The notes beneath the pieces were generated by a model that was given only the letters and a program-made list of their open reading frames with translations, made no database searches and was not told where the DNA came from. Source: Galbitalea sp036271795 (GTDB lineage: Bacteria; Actinomycetota; Actinomycetes; Actinomycetales; Microbacteriaceae). Taken from it: a stretch of DNA of 64,000 bases. Position 1 is the stretch's first letter, and the number at the start of each line of letters is the position of its first letter. The position numbers were made by a program, and so were the translations under genes. The DNA is taken from assembly GCA_036271795.1 (NCBI GenBank), contig DATAZY010000083.1:1-64000 (forward strand), written 5' to 3'. Positions 8,477 through 18,228 of this stretch are shown here, piece after piece.

Positions 8477-9544
8477 ATGAAAGGCGTCGGTTCGTTGTTC
8501 GCTTCCCAGCTGTTCGTGCCCCTCAGCATCCCAAGCCCGCCAAAGTCGTGGGCGGACATCTACATTTCGCTCGGTTGGATCCACAACATCATTCCGGGGG
8601 TCAGCGCCTCGTACCGTCTCGATATCAAGACCTACGCGCTCTGCCTCCTCGCCGGTATCATCGCCGCCGTGATTGTCACCGGCCGTCGCCTGACCGCGCG
8701 CGGGGCCGAACCGGGCGTCGTTCTCGACATCGCGATCCCGGCGGTCGTGCTCGGCATCATCGGCGCCAGGACCTACCACGTCTTCACGCACTACAACGAC
8801 TACTTCGGCCCGGGCAAAGACCCGATGACGGCGTTTTACATCTGGCAGGGTGGCATCGCGATCTTCGGTGCACTGCTCGGTGGCGCCCTCGGCGTCTACA
8901 TCGGGTGCCGTTACACGGGCATCCGGTTCTGGAGCTTCGCGGATGCCCTCGCGCCCGGCCTCATTCTCGCCCAGGCCCTCGGCCGGTTCGGCAACTACTT
9001 CAACCACGAGCTCTACGGGCAGCCGACCAACCTGCCGTGGGGGCTTCAGATCGAGTCGACCAATGCCGCCTATCCGATCGGATTACCGGCTGGCACCCTG
9101 TTCCATCCCACGTTCCTGTACGAGATCATCTGGGACCTGCTGGTTCTGACTGCGCTGCTGCTGATCGAGCGCCAGTACCGACTGCGCTGGGGCAAACTGA
9201 TCGGCCTGTACTTCATCTTCTACGGGATCGGCCGGGTGTGGTTCGAGTCGATTCGGATTGACCCGAGCGTCGTGTTCTTCGGACTGCGCACCAACGTCTG
9301 GGGCGCGATCGGCGCGATCATCATCGGAATCATCGTCCTCACCGTCCAGCGGCGCCGTCACCCCGGACTCGAGCCCAGCGTGTACAGGCCCGGCAAAGAG
9401 TGGTCACCGCCCGTGTCTGAGGTAGACTCTGCGGAGACCTATTCGGACAGCGATGACGACAATGATGCCGTCGGTGCATCCGAAGAGGTGGCGCCCAAGG
9501 CGTCAATAAAAAGCGGCGCCGCCACAAGCGGAGCAGCCGTCTAG
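8477..9544 (+). CDS. lgt: Prolipoprotein diacylglyceryl transferase
   Basis: Membrane enzyme that transfers diacylglycerol from phosphatidylglycerol to the lipobox cysteine of prolipoproteins. The signature GRFGNYFNHE lies at residues 169-178, preceded by several membrane spans and the QGGIAIFGALLGG segment, where many relatives have HGGL. The final 40 or so residues are an acidic, low-complexity cytoplasmic tail, as in other actinobacterial Lgt proteins. Position after trpA is conserved in actinobacteria. A substrate candidate in this window is the lipoprotein at 33794. Confidence 0.95.
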   Translation: MKGVGSLFASQLFVPLSIPSPPKSWADIYISLGWIHNIIPGVSASYRLDIKTYALCLLAGIIAAVIVTGRRLTARGAEPGVVLDIAIPAVVLGIIGARTYHVFTHYNDYFGPGKDPMTAFYIWQGGIAIFGALLGGALGVYIGCRYTGIRFWSFADALAPGLILAQALGRFGNYFNHELYGQPTNLPWGLQIESTNAAYPIGLPAGTLFHPTFLYEIIWDLLVLTALLLIERQYRLRWGKLIGLYFIFYGIGRVWFESIRIDPSVVFFGLRTNVWGAIGAIIIGIIVLTVQRRRHPGLEPSVYRPGKEWSPPVSEVDSAETYSDSDDDNDAVGASEEVAPKASIKSGAATSGAAV

Positions 9545-9687
9545 CTAAGTCAAATCTCTCGCTACAGCTACGCATTCCCAGCAGCAACTATCCCGGTGCG
9601 GCTGTCGTGCTGAACGCCTATTGCTCTCTTCCATTTTTGGGCCGCCGTAGTCCCGACGAGTTCGCGTCATCGTGAGGACGGTTTGAC

Positions 9688-12600
9688 ATGGCTCTCACGC
9701 CACCCCTGTCGAGGTTTCCGGCTGGTTTGCCCGGGGCAGGCTTCAGTGCTGTCCCGGCGCGGTCCGGACTGTATGACCCCGCGCACGAAAAGGATGCTTG
9801 CGGCCTGGCCATGGTCGCCACCCTTCGTGGCACAGCTGGTCACGACATCATTTCCCTCGCTCTCGATGCGCTTCGTCACCTTGAGCACCGCGGGGCGATC
9901 GGATCAGATGCCGGCACGGGCGACGGCGCCGGTATCGTCACCCAGATCCCGGATGCGTTCCTTCGCGCCGTCGTGGATTTCGAGCTTCCTGAGGCGGGTG
10001 CCTACGCCGTGGGAATGGCGTTTCTCCCCATCGACGACGAGGAGCGGGAACAGCTCAAAGCTGGCATCGCGACCATCGCCAGTACCGAGGACCTCGCGGT
10101 ACTCGGCTGGCGGGAAGTTCCGGTCGACCCGGAGCAGATCGGAAACCTCGCCCGCGAGGCCATGCCGGTCTTCGAGCAGCTGTTTCTGGCATCCGTTGGC
10201 TCAGTAACGCGGCGAGGAATCGACCTGGACCGCGCGACCTTCCGTCTTCGCAAACGCGCCGAGCGCGAGCTCGGGGCCTACTTCCCGTCGCTGTCCTGCC
10301 GCACCCTGGTCTACAAGGGAATGGTCACGACGCTCCAGCTCGAGCCGTTTTATCCGGACCTGTCCGACGAACGCTTCGCGTCGAAGCTCGCGTTGGTCCA
10401 CTCGCGCTATTCGACCAACACCTTCCCGTCCTGGCCTCTCGCACAGCCGTTCAGGGTAATCGCGCACAACGGTGAGATCAACACGGTCCAGGGCAACCGC
10501 AACTGGATGCAGGCTCGCCAGTCGCAACTCGAGTCAGAACTCATCGGCGATGTCGAGCCGCTGTTCCCGATCGTGACGCCCGGCGCCAGCGACTCGGCCT
10601 CATTCGACGAGGTCGTCGAGCTCCTCAGCCTGAGCGGGCGCTCGCTGCCGCACTCGATCATGATGATGGTGCCGGAGGCGTGGGAGAACGAGCCGGACAT
10701 CGACCCGACCCGTCGCAGTTTCTTCGAATACCACTCGATGCTGATGGAGCCGTGGGACGGGCCCGCAGCGCTGGTCTTCACCGACGGGACGCTCGTCGGT
10801 GCGACCCTCGACCGCAATGGGCTTCGCCCGGGGCGGTATCTGGTCACCGACGACGACCTCGTCATCCTGGCGAGCGAGATCGGCGTACTCGACATTTCGC
10901 CCGCGAAAGTTGTGCGCAAGGGGCGGCTTCGCCCCGGCAAGATGTTTCTCGTCGACACCGAGGCTGGTCGCCTGATCGAGGACGACGAGATCAAGGCGGA
11001 GCTCGCCGCGTCGAAACCGTGGGGCAAATGGCTCGACGAGGGGCGCATCAACCTCAAGCACCTGCCCGACCGGGAGCACATCGTGCACACGCCGGCTTCC
11101 GTTACGAGACGCCAGCGCACCTTCGGCTACACCGAGGAAGAGGTGCGCATCCTCATCGCGCCCATGGCGCAGAATGGCGCTGAGCCGCTCGGAGCGATGG
11201 GATCGGACACCCCGATCGCCGTGCTATCCGAGCGTCCCCGGCTCCTGTTCGACTACTTCGCGCAGCAGTTCGCCCAGGTCACGAACCCGCCGCTCGACTC
11301 CATTCGTGAGGAGACGGTCACGTCGATGAGCCTGGGCCTCGGCCCGGAGCGCAACCTGCTGACGGCGACGCCGGAGCATGCCAAGCAGGTCATCCTCGAC
11401 TTTCCCGTCATCGACAACGACGAGCTGGCGAAGATCCAGCACATCGATCCGACTCCCGGCTCGACTCTCACGACGACCATTCGCGGGCTGTATCGGGTCG
11501 ACAAGGGCCCGAAGGCGATGGAGAAGCGCCTGGCAAAAATGTGCGTCGAGGTGGATGAGGCGATTCGGTCCGGAACGCAGTTCATCGTTCTGTCCGACCG
11601 CGATTCCAACAAGGACTACGCCCCGATCCCGTCGCTCCTCATGCTCGCGACGGTGCACCACCATTTGATCCGCGCTGAGAACCGAATGAAGGTCGGCCTC
11701 GTGGTCGAGACGGGCGACGTGCGCGAGGTTCACCACGTCGCGACACTCATCGGGTACGGTGCATCTGCCGTCAACCCCTACCTCGCCATGGAGACCGCAG
11801 AGGAGCTTGTCCGGAGCGGCATGATCACCGGGGTGACCGGCGAGAAGGCGGTCAGAAACCTGATCAAGGCGCTCGGCAAGGGCGTGCTCAAGACCATGTC
11901 GAAGATGGGTATCTCCGTCGTTGGATCGTACGCGGGAGCGCAGGCCTTCGAGGCGCTCGGCCTGTCCCAGGAATTCGTCGACCAGTACTTCACCGGGACG
12001 ACGAGCCTCCTCGGCGGAGTCGGGATCGAGGTGATCGCCGCAGAGAACGCCGCACGGCACGCCGCCGCGTATCCCGAGGATGGCGCCGTGAGCATCCACG
12101 AGCGTCTCGGCACCGGCGGCGAGTACCAGTGGCGGCGCGAGGGACCTCCGCACCTGTTCAACCCCGAGACGGTGTTCAAGCTGCAGCACTCCACGCGGGC
12201 GCGGCGGTACGACGTCTTCCGTGACTACACGAAGCTGGTCGACGACCAGGCCGAGAGGCTCATGACTCTGCGTGGCCTGTTCAAGCTGCGCACCGGCGTG
12301 CGCAAGCCCATCCCGATCGATGACGTCGAGCCCGTTTTATCGATCGTCAAGCGATTCTCAACGGGGGCCATGAGCTACGGCTCAATCTCGAAAGAGGCAC
12401 ACGAGACCCTCGCCATCGCGATGAACTCGATCGGCGCGAAATCGAACACCGGTGAGGGCGGCGAGGATGTCGACCGTCTGCTCGATCCGGCCAGGCGAAG
12501 CGCGATCAAGCAGGTCGCATCCGGCCGATTTGGTGTCACGAGCCTTTACCTGACGAATGCCACGGACATCCAGATCAAGATGGCCCAGGGCGCGAAGCCC

Positions 12601-14272
12601 GGCGAGGGCGGCCAGCTGCCGTCAGGCAAGGTGTACCCGTGGATCGCGCGCACACGCCGCGGTACCGCCGGTGTCGGTCTCATTTCGCCGCCTCCGCATC
12701 ACGACATCTACTCGATCGAAGACCTCAAGCAGCTGATTTTCGACCTCAAGCGCGCAAACCCGGTGGCACGCGTCCACGTCAAGCTCGTAAGCCAGGCCGG
12801 AATCGGTGCTGTGGCAGCGGGTGTGACCAAGGCGCTTGCAGATGTCGTGCTCGTTTCGGGCCACGACGGCGGGACCGGATCCAGCCCGCTGAGTTCGCTT
12901 AAGCATGCGGGCACGCCGTGGGAGATCGGGCTCGCTGAGACGCAGCAGACCCTCATGCTGAACGGGATGCGGTCGCGTGTCGTCGTGCAGGTCGACGGAC
13001 AGCTGAAGACGGGTCGTGACGTCATCATCGGCGCACTGCTCGGGGCCGAGGAATTCGGATTCGCCACCGCACCGCTGGTGGTTTCGGGCTGCATCCTCAT
13101 GCGCGTGTGTCACCTCGACACCTGCCCCGTTGGCGTCGCGACGCAGAACCCCGTGCTTCGCGAGCGCTTCACGGGCAAGCCGGAATTCGTCGTCAACTTC
13201 ATGGAGTTCCTGGCCCAGGAGGTACGCGAATACCTGGCCGAGCTCGGATTCGCCAGCCTCGAAGAGGCCGTCGGCCATTCCGAGTTGCTGGATGTCGATC
13301 GCGCGATCGAGCACTGGAAGGCATCGGGTCTCGATCTCGAACCCGTGCTCACCGGCCCGGAATTCGCTGACGACGAGCCCCGCCACAACGAGCACGGCCA
13401 GAACCACGATCTCGACAAGCACTTCGACAACGAACTGATACGACGCAGCGCCGACGTGCTGAAAGGCGGCGGATCGATCGCAATCGACCTCCCTGTTCGG
13501 AACACCGAGCGCGCCGTCGGCACCATGCTCGGCTACGAGATCACCAGGCGGCACGGCGAGCACGGCCTGCCGACCGGTTCGATCGACGTCACGCTTCGCG
13601 GTTCGGCGGGCCAGTCCTTCGGCGCATTCATGCCGAGCGGAATCACGCTCCGGCTCTTTGGCGACAGCAATGACTACGTGGGCAAGGGCCTGTGCGGTGG
13701 CGAGATCATCATCCGCCCGGATGTGCGCGCGACGCTCGCGGCGGAAGACAACGTCATCGCCGGCAACGTCATCGGCTACGGCGCGACCCAGGGGAGCATG
13801 TTCCTCCGCGGCACGGTCGGCCAGCGCTTCCTGGTACGCAACTCTGGCGCGACCGCTGTTGTCGAGGGAGTGGGCGACCACGCGCTCGAGTACATGACCG
13901 GGGGACTCGCAGTCATCCTGGGCGAGACCGGCCACAACCTGGGCGCGGGGATGTCCGGCGGCAGCGCGTACATCTACGACCTGCACCCCGAGCATGTGAA
14001 CCGCGAGTCGCTCGGCGGTGGCGAGCTCCGGCTCGAGACTCTGGGCAGCGCGGACGTCGAGATTCTCAAGGACCTGCTCGAACGGCATCTCGTGGAGACG
14101 GACTCCGCCGTCGCAGAACGCATGCTCGCCGACCTGCCAGCGGCCATCGCCAGGTTCACGAAGATAGTTCCCCGCGACTACGCGGCGGTCCTCGAAACCC
14201 GGCAGGTTGCCCTCGATGAAGGCCTGGATCCCGATGGCGATGTGGTCTGGTCAAGGATCATGGAGGTGACCG

Positions 14273-14280
<8 letters not shown>
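9688..14280 (+). CDS. gltB: Glutamate synthase (NADPH) large subunit
   Basis: GOGAT alpha subunit, which makes two glutamates from glutamine and 2-oxoglutarate. It has 1530 residues. A 37-residue propeptide precedes Cys38 (HEKDACG), the nucleophile of the class-II amidotransferase domain (about 38-430). Then come a central domain, the FMN-binding synthase domain (about 830-1200) with [3Fe-4S] cysteines in GCILMRVCHLDTCPVG, and the C-terminal GXGXG beta-helix domain (about 1260-1490). It overlaps gltD by 8 nt. No leader structure was recognised in the 143 bp upstream. Confidence 0.98.
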
Positions 14281-15730
<1,450 letters not shown>

Positions 15731-15769
15731 TTTAGATCTCTACCACCACAACCACCACAGAAGGACCCG

Positions 15770-17212
15770 ATGAGACGAGCAAAAATCGTCGCGACACTTG
15801 GCCCGGCCACGTCGAGCTATGAGAATATCCGCGCGATTATCGATGCGGGCGTTGACGTTGCGCGCATGAACCTGAGCCACGGCTCCTACGAAGTGCATGA
15901 AGAGGTGTACAAGAACGTCCGAAAAGCGGCGGAGGACTCCGGCCGCGCGGTCGCCGTTCTCGTCGACTTGCAGGGACCGAAGATCCGGCTCGGCAAGTTC
16001 GAGGCCGGCCCGCACGAGCTCGCGGTCGGCGACATCTTCAAGATCACCACCGAGGATGTCGTCGGCACAAAAGAACTCTCGGGAACCACGTTCAAGGGCC
16101 TGCCTCAGGATGTTTCTCCGGGTGACTTCCTGCTCATCGATGACGGCAAGGTGAAGGTCAAGGTCCTTGAGACCGACGGCACAGTCGTCACCACAGAGGT
16201 CATCGTCGCGGGCCCGGTATCCAACAACAAGGGCATCAACCTGCCGGGCGTCGCGGTCAACGTGCCCGCGCTGTCCGAGAAGGACGAGGACGACCTGCGC
16301 TGGGGACTCCGGCTTGGTTGCGACCTGGTCGCGCTGTCGTTCGTTCGCGACGCGTCCGACATCACGCGCGTGCACGAGATCATGGAAGAGGAGGGTCGCA
16401 AGGTTCCGGTCATCGCGAAGATCGAGAAACCGCAGGCCGTCGACAACCTCGAGGCGATCATCGACGCCTTCGACTCGATCATGGTTGCTCGCGGTGATCT
16501 CGGTGTCGAACTGCCGCTCGAGGCGGTGCCGATCGTGCAGAAGCGCGCGGTCGAGTTGGCCAGGCGGATGGCCAAGCCAGTCATCGTCGCGACCCAGATG
16601 CTCGAATCGATGATCTCGTCACCCGTTCCGACTCGCGCGGAAACCTCGGATGTTGCGAACGCGGTTCTCGATGGTGCCGACGCAGTCATGTTGAGCGGCG
16701 AGACGAGTGTCGGGGCATATCCGGTGATCACGGTGCAGACCATGGCGCGCATCGTCGAATCGACGGAGGATCACGGACTCGAACGCATCCCACCGCTGGG
16801 GACGAAGCCACGCACCCAGGGCGGGGCGATCACGCTCGCCGCCGCCGAGGTCGCCGCATTCGTTGACGCCAAATACGTCTGCGTTTTTACCGAGTCCGGT
16901 GACGCGGCTCGGAGGATGTCCCGAATTCGCTTTCCCATTCCGATGAAGGCGTTCACGCCTGACCCGGCGATCAGGCGTAGAATGGCCCTGATTTGGGGCA
17001 TCGAATCCTTTGTCGTCGATCGGGTACAACATACCGACCTGATGTTCAACCAGGTGGACGACATCCTGCTCACGCGTGGCCTCGCGGAGGTTGGTGACAA
17101 GGTCGTAGTCATCTCCGGATCCCCTCCCGGTATCTCGGGTTCGACCAATGACCTCCGTGTCCATACGATTGGCGACGCAGAGAGCGGCGCCGCGCCGGCA
17201 CACCACGACTAG
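15770..17212 (+). CDS. pyk: Pyruvate kinase
   Basis: Final ATP-forming step of glycolysis. The 480-residue protein starts at RRAKIVATLGPAT, has the NLSHGS and substrate-binding IAKIEKPQ segments, the catalytic-loop block MVARGDLGVE and the MLSGETSVG motif, and a complete C-terminal allosteric domain. It has a GAAGGACCC ribosome-binding site. Its stop codon overlaps the stop of the convergent FadR-type regulator in the tetranucleotide CTAG. Confidence 0.98.
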   Translation: MRRAKIVATLGPATSSYENIRAIIDAGVDVARMNLSHGSYEVHEEVYKNVRKAAEDSGRAVAVLVDLQGPKIRLGKFEAGPHELAVGDIFKITTEDVVGTKELSGTTFKGLPQDVSPGDFLLIDDGKVKVKVLETDGTVVTTEVIVAGPVSNNKGINLPGVAVNVPALSEKDEDDLRWGLRLGCDLVALSFVRDASDITRVHEIMEEEGRKVPVIAKIEKPQAVDNLEAIIDAFDSIMVARGDLGVELPLEAVPIVQKRAVELARRMAKPVIVATQMLESMISSPVPTRAETSDVANAVLDGADAVMLSGETSVGAYPVITVQTMARIVESTEDHGLERIPPLGTKPRTQGGAITLAAAEVAAFVDAKYVCVFTESGDAARRMSRIRFPIPMKAFTPDPAIRRRMALIWGIESFVVDRVQHTDLMFNQVDDILLTRGLAEVGDKVVVISGSPPGISGSTNDLRVHTIGDAESGAAPAHHD

Positions 17213-17943
17213 TCAGCCAGGAAGGTATCCCGACTGAAAAACCAGTTGGCGGAGATGTGGTCGTCCATCGCCCGTGCGGCGGCGGCCCCATCGCCCGCCT
17301 TCAACTGGTCGATGACTCGGCGAAGAGAGCGATTCGATTCGTTGTAGTCCTCGCGCGGATAGATGGCGGGATAGACGCGGCGGACCTCGTCGACGAGCTG
17401 GAACGCGATGGTCCGCGCAACGTCGTTACCGGAGGCGCGATGAATCCGGCGATGCACCTCGTAGTCGATCGTGTCGACGACCATCGAATCGGGTGTGGCA
17501 TCCATCTGATCGAGCAGCCGGTCGATTTCGTCGAAGTCGGCCTGGCTGAGGTGTCCAACGCTCCGCTTCACCATGCTCATCTCGAGATCTCGTCGCAGCG
17601 CGATCACGTCGCGTCGCAGCGTGCCGGCGTCGTCCAGTTCGAGTGAGATTCGGAGCACGTCGGCGTCCAGCAGAAACCATTCCTCTCTCGGAAGCACGGT
17701 TGTGCCGTCGCCCTGGCGGATGCGAATCAGACCCTTCTGCTCCACCACCTTGAGCGCCTCGCGGATGACTGGCCGGCTTACGTCGTAGTACTCGCACAGT
17801 CCTGCTTCATTCGGCAGCGTTGTGCCAACAGCAAGTTGGCCGCGCACGATCCGGTCGACGACGTCCGACACCACGTCCGCGCTCAGCCTGACCGCGCGCC
17901 TCGGACGCCGCACGCCGAGCGGCTCGACTCTCGGTGTCGTCAC
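17209..17943 (-). CDS. GntR-family regulator of the FadR/FCD subfamily
   Basis: Transcription factor with an N-terminal winged helix (roughly residues 15-85; LPNEAGLCEYYDVSRPVIREAL is the HTH region) and a C-terminal all-alpha FCD effector domain (about 95-230), in which DYEVHRRIHRASGN supplies metal- or ligand-binding residues. GTG 17943 is chosen as start because AAGGGA lies 6 nt upstream and a promoter and operator lie just beyond. A longer frame to 17997 would cover them. The effector is unknown; FCD proteins usually sense small organic acids. It faces pyk convergently and is divergent from the LuxR regulator. Confidence 0.85.
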   Translation of the reverse strand: MTTPRVEPLGVRRPRRAVRLSADVVSDVVDRIVRGQLAVGTTLPNEAGLCEYYDVSRPVIREALKVVEQKGLIRIRQGDGTTVLPREEWFLLDADVLRISLELDDAGTLRRDVIALRRDLEMSMVKRSVGHLSQADFDEIDRLLDQMDATPDSMVVDTIDYEVHRRIHRASGNDVARTIAFQLVDEVRRVYPAIYPREDYNESNRSLRRVIDQLKAGDGAAAARAMDDHISANWFFSRDTFLAD

Positions 17944-17970
17944 TTGAGTTCCCTTCACTTCTGCCGTCAC

Positions 17971-17997
17971 GCTATACCAGCCAGAACCAATTGACAA
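17971..17997 (-). promoter_or_regulatory. Probable promoter of the FadR-type regulator
   Basis: On the minus strand, TTGTCA (17992-17997) and TATAGC (17971-17976) are spaced 15 nt apart, and TGG directly before TATAGC makes an extended -10. The -35 box lies inside the inverted repeat described next, so the regulator probably represses itself. Confidence 0.45.
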
Positions 17998-18007
17998 CAG
18001 ACGTCAA
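17991..18007. promoter_or_regulatory. Candidate operator, inverted repeat TTGAC-N7-GTCAA
   Basis: Perfect 5-bp arms separated by 7 nt. The repeat covers the -35 boxes of both divergent promoters. A dimeric GntR/FadR protein binding here would block both the regulator gene and the rightward transcript. Confidence 0.45.
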
Positions 18008-18019
18008 ACGTAATATGTT
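17991..18019 (+). promoter_or_regulatory. Rightward sigma-A-like promoter
   Basis: TTGACA (17991-17996), a 17-nt spacer and TATGTT (18014-18019). This is one of the best consensus promoters in the window. Transcription would start near 18026 and run through the twin hairpins towards the LuxR-family gene at 18229. Confidence 0.6.
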
Positions 18020-18106
18020 TCGCGTGAGGGTTTCGTTCTGCCTATTCGGGTGACGGCGGAACCTCCAACCGCTCTCCTTTTCGTTTGAGCTGCGGGGGAT
18101 GTTCGA

Positions 18107-18159
18107 ATCCAATCGGGGGGTTGGATGACGCAGGCGCCTTTCGGGTAGGCGCCTGCGTC
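18107..18159. other. Two adjacent hairpins between fadR-type and luxR-type genes
   Basis: Hairpin 1 has arms ATCCAA (18107-18112) and TTGGAT (18121-18126) around a G-rich loop. Hairpin 2 abuts it directly, with perfect 12-bp arms at 18127-18138 and 18148-18159 and a 9-nt loop. There is no T-tract after the second stem, so classic intrinsic termination is not certain. The structures could end a roughly 135-nt small RNA or form the leader of the LuxR-family mRNA. No known RNA family was recognised. Confidence 0.5.
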
Positions 18160-18228
18160 TCCCTCCCGCGCTTCCGTCGGCGCCAGCTGTTGCTGGCTTT
18201 CACCAAGACACTCGGGCACACTTAAGCA

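Noticed and set aside
8437..9261. Alternative frame starting before lgt
   Set aside because: It overlaps lgt out of frame and its translation is Arg/Pro-rich as expected of a shadow; lgt has clear family motifs.
12622..14088. 488-codon open frame on the minus strand opposite gltB
   Set aside because: It is a shadow of the high-GC codon pattern of gltB; it has no recognisable domain, and the plus-strand protein is complete and well conserved.
18095..18115. tRNA T-loop-like GTTCGAATCC near the hairpins
   Set aside because: No acceptor, D or anticodon arms could be built around it.
18100..18160. 6C small-RNA motif in the fadR/luxR gap
   Set aside because: On the minus strand one loop has six C residues, but the second hairpin loop lacks the C run, so the family pattern is not met.
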